Shown in pieces: positions 8,791 through 17,353 of a stretch of 64,000 nucleotides of DNA. Made by a program: the position numbers and the translations under genes. The notes below the pieces were generated by a model. It did no database searches and had not been told where the DNA came from. It was given only the letters and a program-made list of their open reading frames with translations. Source of the DNA: [Muricauda] lutisoli (nom. illeg.) (lineage in GTDB: Bacteria; Bacteroidota; Bacteroidia; Flavobacteriales; Flavobacteriaceae). Numbering within the stretch: the stretch's first letter is position 1; every line of letters begins with the position of its first letter. Where the stretch lies: NCBI RefSeq assembly GCF_017313105.1, contig NZ_JAFLND010000001.1, positions 124,001 through 188,000 of the forward strand, given 5' to 3'.

Positions 8791-10119
8791 ATGTTCGATA
8801 ATTTAAGCGAAAAATTAGATAAGGCGTTCCACGTCCTCAAAGGGCACGGACAGATTACGGAAATCAATGTAGCAGAGACCCTTAAGGAAATTCGAAGAGC
8901 CTTGTTGGATGCCGATGTTAACTTTAAAATTGCCAAGGAATTTACCAATACGGTAAAGGAAAAAGCGCTTGGTCAAAATGTACTGACCTCATTACAGCCA
9001 GGTCAGCTTATGGTGAAATTGGTCAAGGATGAGCTTACCGAACTTATGGGCGGTGAAGCAGAAGGAATAGATTTATCAGGTAATCCTTCTGTTATTTTAA
9101 TGTCCGGTCTTCAAGGTTCTGGTAAAACCACCTTCTCGGGGAAACTTGCCAATTATCTCAAAAACAAAAAAACAAAGAAACCACTTTTGGTGGCGTGCGA
9201 TGTCTACCGTCCGGCGGCGATAGATCAGTTACATGTAGTCGGGGACCAAATAGGGGTAGAGGTATATTCCGATCGCGATAACAACGATCCCGTTGCCATT
9301 GCCAAGGCTGGTATTGCACATGCAAAAAGCACGGGGTGCAATGTAGTGATCATCGATACCGCAGGTCGTTTGGCCGTGGACGAGCAGATGATGACGGAAA
9401 TCTCCAATATCCACAAGGCCATTGAGCCTCAAGAAACTTTGTTTGTTGTTGATTCCATGACCGGTCAGGATGCCGTGAATACCGCGAAAGCCTTTAACGA
9501 TGTCTTGAATTTTGACGGGGTTATTTTAACCAAGTTGGATGGTGATACACGAGGTGGTGCAGCCATTTCCATTAAATCCGTAGTCGATAAGCCGATCAAG
9601 TTTATCGGTACAGGGGAAAAAATGGAAGCGATCGATGTTTTCCATCCATCCCGTATGGCGGACCGTATCCTTGGAATGGGGGACGTGGTGTCCTTGGTAG
9701 AACGTGCGCAGGAACAGTTCGATGAAGAGCAGGCACGAAAAATCCAGAAAAAAATTGCCAAAAACAAGTTCGGATTTGATGATTTCCTGAACCAGATACA
9801 ACAAATCAAGAAAATGGGGAACATGAAGGACCTCATGGGAATGATTCCAGGTGCAGGAAAAGCATTGAAGGGATTGGATATTGATGACGATGCTTTCAAA
9901 CACATCGAAGCCATCATCCATTCCATGACCCCAGAAGAAAGATCTACACCCTCTAAATTGAATGCCAGCCGGAAAAAGAGAATTGCTGCGGGTAGCGGAA
10001 CCTCCATTCAAGAAGTTAATCAGCTGCTCAAGCAGTTCAATCAAATGAGTAAAATGATGAAGATGATGCAAGGTGGCGGAGGCAAGAAGATGATGCAGAT
10101 GATGCAAAACATGAGATAA
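8791..10119 (+). CDS. ffh: Signal recognition particle protein Ffh
   Basis: The 442-residue SRP54 GTPase that binds signal sequences of nascent membrane proteins with 4.5S RNA and docks to FtsY. It has the N domain (1-85), the G domain with GLQGSGKTT, DTAGR and TKLDGD (about 100-295) and a methionine-rich M domain (about 320-442) ending in the runs KMMKMMQGGGGKKMMQMMQ. Length and motifs are normal for the family. folD follows after 42 bases. Confidence 0.98.
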   Translation: MFDNLSEKLDKAFHVLKGHGQITEINVAETLKEIRRALLDADVNFKIAKEFTNTVKEKALGQNVLTSLQPGQLMVKLVKDELTELMGGEAEGIDLSGNPSVILMSGLQGSGKTTFSGKLANYLKNKKTKKPLLVACDVYRPAAIDQLHVVGDQIGVEVYSDRDNNDPVAIAKAGIAHAKSTGCNVVIIDTAGRLAVDEQMMTEISNIHKAIEPQETLFVVDSMTGQDAVNTAKAFNDVLNFDGVILTKLDGDTRGGAAISIKSVVDKPIKFIGTGEKMEAIDVFHPSRMADRILGMGDVVSLVERAQEQFDEEQARKIQKKIAKNKFGFDDFLNQIQQIKKMGNMKDLMGMIPGAGKALKGLDIDDDAFKHIEAIIHSMTPEERSTPSKLNASRKKRIAAGSGTSIQEVNQLLKQFNQMSKMMKMMQGGGGKKMMQMMQNMR

Positions 10120-10161
10120 CCTTAGTCAGAACAGAAATAAGTAGTAAAACCAACACGACCC

Positions 10162-11040
10162 ATGGAAATCCTCGACGGAAAAAAAGTATCGAACCAGATT
10201 AAAGAAGAAATCACCGTTGAGGTGGCCCAAATGAAAGAGCGTGGGGAAAAAGTTCCCCATTTGGCAGCCGTTTTGGTAGGTAACGATGGTGCTAGCCTAA
10301 CTTATGTTGGAAGTAAGGTACGATCCTGCAAAAAAATTGGGTTCGAATCCACATTGATCCACCTTCCAGAGGAAACCACTGAAGAAGATTTACTAAAACA
10401 AGTGCACCAATTGAACAACGATCCAGATATAGATGGTTATATTGTTCAACTTCCTTTGCCCAAACATATTGATGAGGAAAAAGTTTTGATGGCCGTAGAC
10501 CCGGATAAGGATGTCGACGGATTTCATCCTACCAATTTTGGTAAAATGGCATTGGATATGGAAACCTTTATCTCTGCTACCCCATTCGGGATTATGGAGC
10601 TGCTAAGGCGATACAATATTGAAACTGAGGGAAAACATACTGTAGTGATAGGTCGGAGCCATATTGTGGGAAGACCCATTAGTATTTTAATGAGCCAAAA
10701 GGGAAACCCTGGAAATTCAACAGTCACACTTGCACATAGTAGAACCAAAAACTTAAAGGAATTGACACTTCAGGCAGATATTGTGATTTCTGCATTGGGG
10801 GTTCCTAAATTTTTGAAGGCGGATATGGTCAAGGATGGAGTAACCATTATTGATGTGGGCATTACCCGAGTACCTGACGAAACCAAAGAAAAAGGGTATT
10901 ACATAACAGGGGATGTGGACTTTGAAAATGTCAGTAAAAAGGCATCGTACATTACTCCGGTACCTGGTGGAGTTGGCCCAATGACCATTGCCATGCTGCT
11001 CAAGAACACCTTGTTGGCGCGGGAACGCCACAACGCATAA
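10162..11040 (+). CDS. folD: Bifunctional methylenetetrahydrofolate dehydrogenase/cyclohydrolase
   Basis: A 292-residue FolD that interconverts 5,10-methylene-, methenyl- and 10-formyl-tetrahydrofolate with NADP(H). The catalytic Tyr/Lys pair is in [13 protein letters not shown], the substrate loop is [12 protein letters not shown], and the Rossmann motif is [11 protein letters not shown]. The conserved end [11 protein letters not shown] is present. It is probably transcribed with ffh, a common arrangement in Bacteroidota. Confidence 0.98.
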   Translation: MEILDGKKVSNQIKEEITVEVAQMKERGEKVPHLAAVLVGNDGASLTYVGSKVRSCKKIGFESTLIHLPEETTEEDLLKQVHQLNNDPDIDGYIVQLPLPKHIDEEKVLMAVDPDKDVDGFHPTNFGKMALDMETFISATPFGIMELLRRYNIETEGKHTVVIGRSHIVGRPISILMSQKGNPGNSTVTLAHSRTKNLKELTLQADIVISALGVPKFLKADMVKDGVTIIDVGITRVPDETKEKGYYITGDVDFENVSKKASYITPVPGGVGPMTIAMLLKNTLLARERHNA

Positions 11041-11044
11041 AGCT

Positions 11045-11197
11045 TTAGTTTACATTTTCTTGTTCTGCTTTTAGTGCAGCATTTTGCTCTTCTTCCGGAG
11101 TAAGAAATTCAAATTCGGTATCACTTTCATCATTGGTACAACTGGATACGGCCATAGCAGAAAAAATAAGGGTGACCAAGAGTAAGATTGTCTTCAT
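11045..11197 (-). CDS. Small 50-residue lipoprotein
   Basis: A short open frame starting at the ATG complementary to 11195-11197. The first 20 residues form a clean lipoprotein signal peptide (MKTILLLVTL, then AVSSC), followed by an acidic, helical tail of 30 residues rich in Glu, Asp and Gln. It converges with folD, with 4 bases between the stops. Its short length and hydrophobic start resemble the small lipoproteins common in flavobacteria. No function can be assigned; coding potential rests on the signal peptide and lipobox. Confidence 0.6.
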   Translation of the reverse strand: MKTILLLVTLIFSAMAVSSCTNDESDTEFEFLTPEEEQNAALKAEQENVN

Positions 11198-11283
11198 AAC
11201 AGTAGGATTTGGGTTCGATTTAAATGTCTAATTGGTAGACTTATAACGAATTACATTTAAAATTCTTGTTTTTGTGTTCAAAA

Positions 11284-11307
11284 TATCGATAACTTACCTA
11301 TCGATAA
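11284..11307. promoter_or_regulatory. Tandem TATCGATAA boxes, possible operator
   Basis: TATCGATAA occurs at 11284-11292 and again at 11299-11307, 15 bases apart centre to centre. Each copy contains the palindrome TATCGATA. They lie just upstream of the DUF2306 gene, in the region between it and the divergent small lipoprotein gene. An operator role is inferred. Confidence 0.4.
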
Positions 11308-11317
11308 ATCAGGCATT

Positions 11318-11944
11318 ATGGCTCAAACGGCAAGAAACAAAGTAGCTTGGGTGGTTTTCGTGTTCCTGGCCATAGGAATTGGTCTTTATCCTTTGGTCTA
11401 TGTATTCGCTTCCGACAATTTTGGACTTTTAATGAATAAGTCCAATGAATTGTTGGCAAGCACCGTATGGAAAACAGCCTTTTACGGTCATATCAGTTTT
11501 GGAGGCTTGGCCTTGTTGGTCGGGTGGTCACAGTTTATTAAAAAACTCCGGGCCAAAAGACTGAAACTTCATCGAAACCTTGGTAAAATATATGTTATCT
11601 CAGCCCTGTTGAGTGGACTTTGCGGAGTATACCTCGGTTTTTTTGCCACTGGTGGTTTGGTTTCATCCATAGGTTTCATCAGTTTGGGCGTAATATGGAT
11701 TTTTACCACTACAAGGGCATACATTGCAGTCAAAAACAAAGACCTTTCACTTCATCAAGGTATGATGATCTATAGCTATGCTGCTTGTTTTGCCGCTGTC
11801 ACACTGCGTATTTGGTTGCCCTTGCTCACTATCGTTTTTGGAGAATTTTTAACGGCCTATAAAATAGTGGCTTGGCTATGTTGGGTGCCCAATATGATTT
11901 TCGCCCAAATATGGGTAAAGAAAAAAGGCCTGAACCTCGTTTGA
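11318..11944 (+). CDS. DUF2306 multi-pass membrane protein
   Basis: A 208-residue inner-membrane protein with about six hydrophobic segments. It matches the DUF2306 family layout, including a membrane segment ending in SFGGLALLVG, a basic KKLRAKRLKLHRNLGKIYV loop, and a later SLHQGMMIYSYAACFAAVTLRIWLP-type segment with conserved His and Arg residues. The His residues could bind haem or a metal, but this is not established. The biochemical role is unknown. It converges with the VOC protein gene. Confidence 0.85.
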   Translation: MAQTARNKVAWVVFVFLAIGIGLYPLVYVFASDNFGLLMNKSNELLASTVWKTAFYGHISFGGLALLVGWSQFIKKLRAKRLKLHRNLGKIYVISALLSGLCGVYLGFFATGGLVSSIGFISLGVIWIFTTTRAYIAVKNKDLSLHQGMMIYSYAACFAAVTLRIWLPLLTIVFGEFLTAYKIVAWLCWVPNMIFAQIWVKKKGLNLV

Positions 11945-11945
11945 C

Positions 11946-12368
11946 CTATTTGGCAAAAAGTTGTCCCATATCTTTGAATGCCTTGAATTCCAAAGCATTA
12001 CCTGCGGGGTCCAGAAAAAACATGGTAGCTTGCTCCCCAGGCTCACCCTTAAAACGGATGTAAGGTTCGATTACAAATTCAATTCCCTTTTCGATCAAGT
12101 CCTTGGAAAATGTTTGAAAGGTGTCCCACGGCAGAACAACACCATAGTGTGGAACCGGTACGTTTTTACCATCAACCGGGTTGGTATGGGTCTCTTCCTC
12201 GGATTTTGGTTTGTAATGAATCACAAATTGGTGGCCGAAAAAGTCGAAGTCTACCCATTGTTCGGCACTTCTCCCTTCTTTACAACCGAGTACATCTCGG
12301 TAAAAGGTTCTACATTCATCTAAATTGTGCACAGGAACGGCAACATGAAAGGGGGTTATTTTTTGCAT
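11946..12368 (-). CDS. VOC (glyoxalase/dioxygenase fold) family protein
   Basis: A 140-residue protein with the paired beta-alpha-beta-beta-beta modules of the vicinal-oxygen-chelate fold. The first module starts [19 protein letters not shown], and the second carries HYGVVLP and ends in [15 protein letters not shown]. His and Glu residues at the usual metal positions (His8, His107, Glu130 or close by) are present. The substrate is not predictable. It is followed, 33 bases away on the same strand, by the alpha/beta hydrolase gene further upstream in transcription. Confidence 0.88.
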   Translation of the reverse strand: MQKITPFHVAVPVHNLDECRTFYRDVLGCKEGRSAEQWVDFDFFGHQFVIHYKPKSEEETHTNPVDGKNVPVPHYGVVLPWDTFQTFSKDLIEKGIEFVIEPYIRFKGEPGEQATMFFLDPAGNALEFKAFKDMGQLFAK

Positions 12369-12401
12369 GGTCTATTTTTTCTGAAAATTAGGACAACTTT
12401 A

Positions 12402-13241
12402 TCAAGCTTCCAAAAATGATACGATTTGATTGTTCACATCATCTTGGTGCATGGAGTGCCCGAGGCCTTCGGTGCTTACCAGTTCACTGTTTTCCCAACT
12501 TTTGTTAACGGCTACAGATGCATGGTAGGGCGCAATTTTATCGTGTTTATCGTGGAAGAGCAACCCTTTCTTGCTGATGGATCGTGCAAATTTGGATGTG
12601 GAAAACTCATCAATTTTGAAGCCGAAACGATTATGGACATATTTATCCAATTGCTTCATCACTCGATTATTGAACTTTAAAATATCTTGAAAGTGTCCCA
12701 TGATCTCATGAAACTCTGAAGGGGAACCAATAGTGACCATTTTTTCCACATGGGAGCTGGGGTTTTTATATTGATTGTAAACAATGGTCATACCTCCAAC
12801 GGAATGCCCTACAAGGTGTTTTGGATTATACTTTTTCACCATGTAATTTACGGCCTCCTCATACAAGGGCACGTATAAGTGCTTACCGGACGAACAGCCA
12901 TGGGAAGGTGCATCAAAAGCAATAATGTTAAAGTCGGCCTCCCTGAGTTTTTTAATGAGATTCCGCCATCTAAAGGTATTGCTCTCCCAACCATGTACCA
13001 GTAAAACGGTTTCTTTGTTCCCTGGCCAATGGTACGATTGTATTTTATGTCCGGCAACTTCTTCAACGGTGAGCTTAAAATCATCCAGATAAGAGGCCTG
13101 TTCCGGTTTGATACTACCTTTTCTTACAGTGCAAAATACGTGGAAAGCACTATTTGCCATCTTTTTTGGGGCAATAAGGCTATATGCGTTAAAGTATTGC
13201 CCATAGGCCAAAGGAATAATTTTGTTAAGTAACTTTTTCAT
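12402..13241 (-). CDS. Alpha/beta hydrolase
   Basis: A 279-residue alpha/beta-hydrolase-fold protein. The oxyanion region is LLVHGWESN, the nucleophile elbow is GHSVGGMT (Ser), an acidic residue lies in LFHDKHDKIAP and the catalytic His is in TEGLGHSMHQDD. No signal peptide is visible, so it is probably cytoplasmic. It may be an esterase or lipase; the substrate is unknown. It sits in a run of minus-strand genes with the lipoprotein and HerA-like genes. Confidence 0.9.
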   Translation of the reverse strand: MKKLLNKIIPLAYGQYFNAYSLIAPKKMANSAFHVFCTVRKGSIKPEQASYLDDFKLTVEEVAGHKIQSYHWPGNKETVLLVHGWESNTFRWRNLIKKLREADFNIIAFDAPSHGCSSGKHLYVPLYEEAVNYMVKKYNPKHLVGHSVGGMTIVYNQYKNPSSHVEKMVTIGSPSEFHEIMGHFQDILKFNNRVMKQLDKYVHNRFGFKIDEFSTSKFARSISKKGLLFHDKHDKIAPYHASVAVNKSWENSELVSTEGLGHSMHQDDVNNQIVSFLEA

Positions 13242-13261
13242 TTGGGGACCTTGTTTGGAGC

Positions 13262-13810
13262 TTATTCCCAGCCCAACATCAAGTATTTGATCTTGGCATC
13301 GTCAGGAATTTGTACAGCCTCGATATCGGAAGTTGAAAAACGTAAATTTTCTGGCAGTTCTTCCTTATCAATAGTGAAATAGAGATTGCTGCCTTTTGGG
13401 AAAACAACAATACTGTTCAAGGTGGTCACAATTTTTTTGATGTCGTATTTGCTCTGAATATCCTTAAAGGTACTTCGAAGCCCAATACCTTTTTCTGTAA
13501 CATATCGAGAATCCATAATCCTGATATTCTCAATAGTTGGTATACTGTCTGAATTTGAGGTAAGCGTTAAAAGATGTTTGCCTCCTTTTTCAAAAATCTC
13601 AATTTTTTTAGGTGAAAGCCCCAGACTGATTTGGGCGGTATCCCCTACAACGGAATCTTTTGCGAAAGTGGATTCCATCTCTTTCACTTTGGTAGACTGG
13701 GTCAATGGTCCAACACTGGTTTCGGTAATCAAAAATGTAGTGTCTTTTTGGCAAGAATGGAGCAATACAATCCCAAAAACGAGGGCAATGATTCTACTTT
13801 TCTTTTTCAT
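13262..13810 (-). CDS. Lipoprotein of unknown function
   Basis: A 182-residue predicted lipoprotein (signal peptide then lipobox LHSCQ). The mature part alternates short beta-strand-like stretches and includes TAQISLGLSPKKIEIFEKGG and a middle segment rich in Ser, Thr and Lys, with no catalytic motif I recognise. It lies 20 bases upstream of the hydrolase gene and 5 bases downstream of the HerA-like gene, so all three are probably co-transcribed. Confidence 0.75.
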   Translation of the reverse strand: MKKKSRIIALVFGIVLLHSCQKDTTFLITETSVGPLTQSTKVKEMESTFAKDSVVGDTAQISLGLSPKKIEIFEKGGKHLLTLTSNSDSIPTIENIRIMDSRYVTEKGIGLRSTFKDIQSKYDIKKIVTTLNSIVVFPKGSNLYFTIDKEELPENLRFSTSDIEAVQIPDDAKIKYLMLGWE

Positions 13811-13815
13811 ATAAT

Positions 13816-15327
13816 TTATCGAATGACTTTTTTTAATACTCCCAAAACCCCTCTTATAAATGTGGCACTGGTCAAAACTTTGACCACAGGGTTCATTCGG
13901 GTACTTCTTCGGCTCGATGACCGACGGCTTGTTGATTTTTCTTCTTTCTTTTCTTTCTCTGCCTCTTTTTCAGCTTTTTCTATTTTTTCCGACAAGATTT
14001 CATAGGCACTTTCGCGGTCTATTTCTTCATTGTATTTTTTGATCAATTTGGAACTGTCCAAAACTTCTTTTATTTCGGAGTCGCTTAAAATATCCATTCG
14101 ACTCATGGGAGCTCTCATCATGGTCGCTGCCAAAGGAGTAGGGCGCCCTTTTTCGTCCAAGGCAGATACCAAAGCTTCTCCGGTTCCCAATGAAGTGAGT
14201 ACTTCAGCGGTATCATAAAATTCAGAAATCGGATAGTTCTGTGCAGTAAGCTTAATGGCTTTTCTGTCCTTGGCGGTAAACGCACGGAGTGCATGCTGTA
14301 TTTTTAATCCCAATTGTGCCAAAACGTCGTCCGGCACATCTGTTGGGTTTTGGGTCACAAAATAAAGACCGATTCCTTTGGAGCGAATCAGTTTTACAAT
14401 ACTTTCAATCTGATCTAAAAGTGCTTTGCTGGCATTGTCAAAAATCAGGTGTGCCTCGTCAATGAACAGGACCAACTCAGGCCTGTCGCTGTCGCCCTGC
14501 TCTGGAAAGGTAGAATAAATCTCGGCCAAAAGGCTCAGCATAAATGTTGAGAACAGTTTTGGGCGATCTTGGATATCGGTCAAACGGATAATGTTCACAT
14601 AACCACGGCCATTTTCGTCAATTCTAACCAAATCGTCCACATCGAAGGATTTTTCGCCAAAGAAAAGGTCGGCACCCTGCTGCTCCAGTTCAATGATTTT
14701 TCTTAAAATGGTACCGGTAGAACTTGTAGAGATACGTCCGTATTCTTTACGGAACTCCTCTTTTCCCTCGCCAGTGGCATATTGCAGCACCTTTTTAAAG
14801 TCCTTAAGGTCTAGCAAGGGCAATTTATTGTCATCACAGTATTTAAAAACCACGGCGACGATACCTTCTTGGGTAACGCTCAGGTCTAAAATTCTAGACA
14901 GTAGCACCGGGCCGAATTCGGATACCGTGGCCCTTAAACGCACCCCATGCTGTTCCGAAAGTGATAAAATTTCCACAGGAAATCCCTTGGGTTCGAACGG
15001 AAGTCCGATTTTTTCTTGGCGCTCATCAATTTTGGGGTGTCCCGGGCTAGGTTGGGCAATACCGCTTAGGTCCCCTTTGAGGTCCATGAGCAATACCGGG
15101 ATACCTTTGTCGGATAGGTTCTCGGCCAGTACCTGTAGAGTCTTGGTCTTTCCAGTACCTGTGGCACCAGCGATAAGCCCATGGCGGTTCATTGTTTTTA
15201 GAGGTACTTTTATGTAGGCATTGGTCATGGTTTCCCCATCCAACATTCCTGCGCCCACAGTAATGTAATCGCCTTTCATGGCATACCCCTGCTCTATATG
15301 CTCAAAGAATTTTTCTTTGTTGCCCAT
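13816..15327 (-). CDS. HerA-like ATPase (DUF853 family)
   Basis: A 503-residue helicase HerA-like ATPase of the DUF853 family. Walker A is GATGTGKTKTL, Walker B is LVLFIDEAHLIFD, and a later TQNPTDVPDDVLAQLGLKI segment matches the sensor/arginine-finger region of the FtsK/HerA superfamily. The C-terminus is a charged coiled coil rich in Glu and Lys followed by a Ser/Arg-rich stretch. The ATG at 15327 is preferred over a TTG three codons upstream. It is not next to nurA, so a role in end resection is not supported. Members are often annotated as ATPases of unknown function. Confidence 0.9.
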   Translation of the reverse strand: MGNKEKFFEHIEQGYAMKGDYITVGAGMLDGETMTNAYIKVPLKTMNRHGLIAGATGTGKTKTLQVLAENLSDKGIPVLLMDLKGDLSGIAQPSPGHPKIDERQEKIGLPFEPKGFPVEILSLSEQHGVRLRATVSEFGPVLLSRILDLSVTQEGIVAVVFKYCDDNKLPLLDLKDFKKVLQYATGEGKEEFRKEYGRISTSSTGTILRKIIELEQQGADLFFGEKSFDVDDLVRIDENGRGYVNIIRLTDIQDRPKLFSTFMLSLLAEIYSTFPEQGDSDRPELVLFIDEAHLIFDNASKALLDQIESIVKLIRSKGIGLYFVTQNPTDVPDDVLAQLGLKIQHALRAFTAKDRKAIKLTAQNYPISEFYDTAEVLTSLGTGEALVSALDEKGRPTPLAATMMRAPMSRMDILSDSEIKEVLDSSKLIKKYNEEIDRESAYEILSEKIEKAEKEAEKEKKEEKSTSRRSSSRRSTRMNPVVKVLTSATFIRGVLGVLKKVIR

Positions 15328-15383
15328 CGCGTTCAATTTGCGATAAAAATAGGGTAATTTTAAGCAAAACTAAAAACGAGATT

Positions 15384-15836
15384 ATGAAACCTTTTCAGTA
15401 TGCACTGTTGTCTATTTTGATGAGTGGGGTCATAGCTACTTCCTATGCGCAAGAAAGTACGGAGATTATTTTCCACAAATCACACGAACCAAAAAAGCAA
15501 AACGCTCCTTTTAGTGATGTGGTAGAAGCGGGCAATATGTACTTTTTAGCCGGGCAAATAGGGATGGACCATACCACTCGAACATTGGTTGAAGGAGGGA
15601 TTAAAGCTGAAACCGAGCAAGCGATTCAAAATATTGAGGAGGTGCTGGCTCAACATGGACTAACCTTGGATCATGTGGTGAAATGCACGGTGATTTTAGC
15701 GGATATTGACGATTTTTCAGCGTTTAATGAAGTCTATACCCAATATTTCACCAAAAAACCAGCTCGGACAACCTTTGCGGCCAAGGGGCTTGCTGCAAAC
15801 AGCAGCATAGAAATCGATGTTATCGCCGTAAAATAG
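15384..15836 (+). CDS. Exported RidA-family protein
   Basis: A 150-residue member of the RidA/YjgF family, which hydrolyses reactive 2-aminoacrylate-type enamines to ketoacids. The family C-terminal signature is present as KPARTTFAAKGLAANSSIEI, with the substrate-binding Arg after Pro-Ala. Unlike cytoplasmic RidA (about 128 residues) it starts with an apparent signal peptide (MKPFQYALLSILMSG, ending SYAQ), so it probably acts in the periplasm. queE starts 32 bases downstream but seems to carry its own -7 box. Confidence 0.9.
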   Translation: MKPFQYALLSILMSGVIATSYAQESTEIIFHKSHEPKKQNAPFSDVVEAGNMYFLAGQIGMDHTTRTLVEGGIKAETEQAIQNIEEVLAQHGLTLDHVVKCTVILADIDDFSAFNEVYTQYFTKKPARTTFAAKGLAANSSIEIDVIAVK

Positions 15837-15856
15837 GTGAAACCATAGAAGTGGAT

Positions 15857-15864
15857 TATCTTTG
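15857..15864 (+). promoter_or_regulatory. -7 box against the queE start
   Basis: TATCTTTG matches the Bacteroidota -7 consensus TAnnTTTG and ends 4 bases before the ATG at 15869. Transcription starting the usual few bases downstream would give a leaderless mRNA, or translation would begin at a later ATG (15887 or 15911). Confidence 0.5.
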
Positions 15865-15868
15865 CACC

Positions 15869-16501
15869 ATGGTAGAAGAAAATGTAATGGATTTGGTGGA
15901 AAAGGGCCTGATGCTGCCCCTCATGGAAGAGTTTTATACCATTCAAGGGGAAGGTTACCACAAAGGAACCGCTGCTTATTTTATAAGGGTTGGCGGATGC
16001 GACGTGGGCTGCCATTGGTGCGATGTAAAAGAAAGTTGGAATGCGGAAACGCATCCCCCAACGGCTATTGATAGTATTGTGGCCAATGCTGAAAAATATT
16101 CGGATACCATTGTGATCACCGGAGGTGAACCACTTACTTGGGACATGGGACCTTTGACCCAAGCCCTTAAGGAAAAAGGCATGACCATTCATATTGAAAC
16201 TTCGGGAGCTTACCCTTTAACGGGGGTATGGGATTGGATTTGCCTTTCGCCCAAAAAGAACAAACTTCCCGTTGGCGATATTTATGAGAAAGCACATGAG
16301 CTCAAGGTAATCGTTTACAACAAACACGATTTTATTTTTGCCGAGGAGCAAGCGGCCAAAGTCAATGATGATTGTATCCTTTATTTACAGCCAGAGTGGA
16401 GCGTTCGCGACAAAATGGTGCCGCAAATCGTGGATTATGTCATGAAACATCCCAAATGGAAGGTTTCCCTACAGACCCATAAGTATTTGAATATTCCTTA
16501 A
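15869..16501 (+). CDS. queE: 7-carboxy-7-deazaguanine synthase QueE
   Basis: A radical-SAM enzyme that converts 6-carboxy-tetrahydropterin to 7-carboxy-7-deazaguanine in queuosine synthesis. The cluster motif is C-x3-C-x2-C in GGCDVGCHWCDVKESW, and the family start MEEFYTIQGEG and the TGGEP motif are present. From the ATG at 15869 it is 210 residues; related proteins often begin close to LPLMEEFYTIQGEG, so the ATG at 15911 is a real alternative. No other queuosine gene is nearby. Confidence 0.95.
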   Translation: MVEENVMDLVEKGLMLPLMEEFYTIQGEGYHKGTAAYFIRVGGCDVGCHWCDVKESWNAETHPPTAIDSIVANAEKYSDTIVITGGEPLTWDMGPLTQALKEKGMTIHIETSGAYPLTGVWDWICLSPKKNKLPVGDIYEKAHELKVIVYNKHDFIFAEEQAAKVNDDCILYLQPEWSVRDKMVPQIVDYVMKHPKWKVSLQTHKYLNIP

Positions 16502-16511
16502 TCCAAGGAGA

Positions 16512-17312
16512 TTAACGCCCCCCGTATTTTTGAAGGTCCAACAGGCATTCGGCATCAAAATCCGGTATGGAGGCCAAACCTTTGGAGGCATTTTTTTCCA
16601 TCTGCTTTAAAAGGGAGGCTCCAAACTGCAATTCGGCACGCATTAAACAACCATCCACATTGCAATGGTTTTCAGCATCCACATCCTCATGGTCGTTTAC
16701 CGATTCCGTGGACAAATTGACCAATCCGAACAAATGTCCAAACTCATGAAATAATGTAGCGGTTTCAACATCGGAAATGGTAACGGTCTCGCTGCTATTT
16801 GCCATCTCCTCCACAGTGGATTCATAGATCACCATAGAAGTATTGCGATACACCGCCCCCAAGGTTACGAGTCCTTCGTCGTCTTTATCCGAGTCGGCGG
16901 GAGCATCGGCGAAATAAATATATACCGCCAAAGTGTTGTCGTTGTTGTACTGGGTCCTGTTCTCTGATTCTAGGTCAACCACTTCTTCCAATGTAAGAGT
17001 TTCTTCCGAAGGGGTAGATAGGGAAGTATACTTGAATTCGATAGTTTGCTTATACGTTCTTTCGAGTAAAAAATCCTCAAAGTTGGCAATGGCCTCAAAA
17101 GTGGGCTCAAAACCAGCGACATAGGCAATCTCGATTACCAGCTTATCAAAATTCTCGTTGGATAACAGGTCTCTAGCCGATGCACCCGTTGATAGGAGAT
17201 TTCCGGCTTTAAGGTTTGCTTCGGAATTGGATGAAGAAGTAACTTCCGAATCTTTGGAGCACCCTAAAAGCAGTCCAAAACTTAGAAGAGTGTAAAGAGC
17301 AATTTTTTTCAT
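16512..17312 (-). CDS. Zinc metallopeptidase-like lipoprotein
   Basis: A 266-residue predicted lipoprotein (lipobox LLGCS). The zinc motif is HEFGHLFGLVN, which is the metzincin-type HExxHxxGxxH/D pattern with Asn instead of the usual third ligand. Met-turn-like residues follow in NVDGCLM. Similar proteins in flavobacteria are annotated as membrane metalloproteases. It is likely anchored in the outer or inner membrane facing the periplasm. The missing third ligand makes activity uncertain; His residues in NDHEDVDAENHC could substitute. Confidence 0.82.
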   Translation of the reverse strand: MKKIALYTLLSFGLLLGCSKDSEVTSSSNSEANLKAGNLLSTGASARDLLSNENFDKLVIEIAYVAGFEPTFEAIANFEDFLLERTYKQTIEFKYTSLSTPSEETLTLEEVVDLESENRTQYNNDNTLAVYIYFADAPADSDKDDEGLVTLGAVYRNTSMVIYESTVEEMANSSETVTISDVETATLFHEFGHLFGLVNLSTESVNDHEDVDAENHCNVDGCLMRAELQFGASLLKQMEKNASKGLASIPDFDAECLLDLQKYGGR

Positions 17313-17353
17313 AGCAAGTGAATATGTACTACAACGTTTTATATCGGAATCTA

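Noticed and set aside
13816..15327. Defence-system role for the HerA-like ATPase
   Set aside because: The neighbours are ordinary lipoprotein, hydrolase and RidA genes, with no nuclease or other defence gene beside it.
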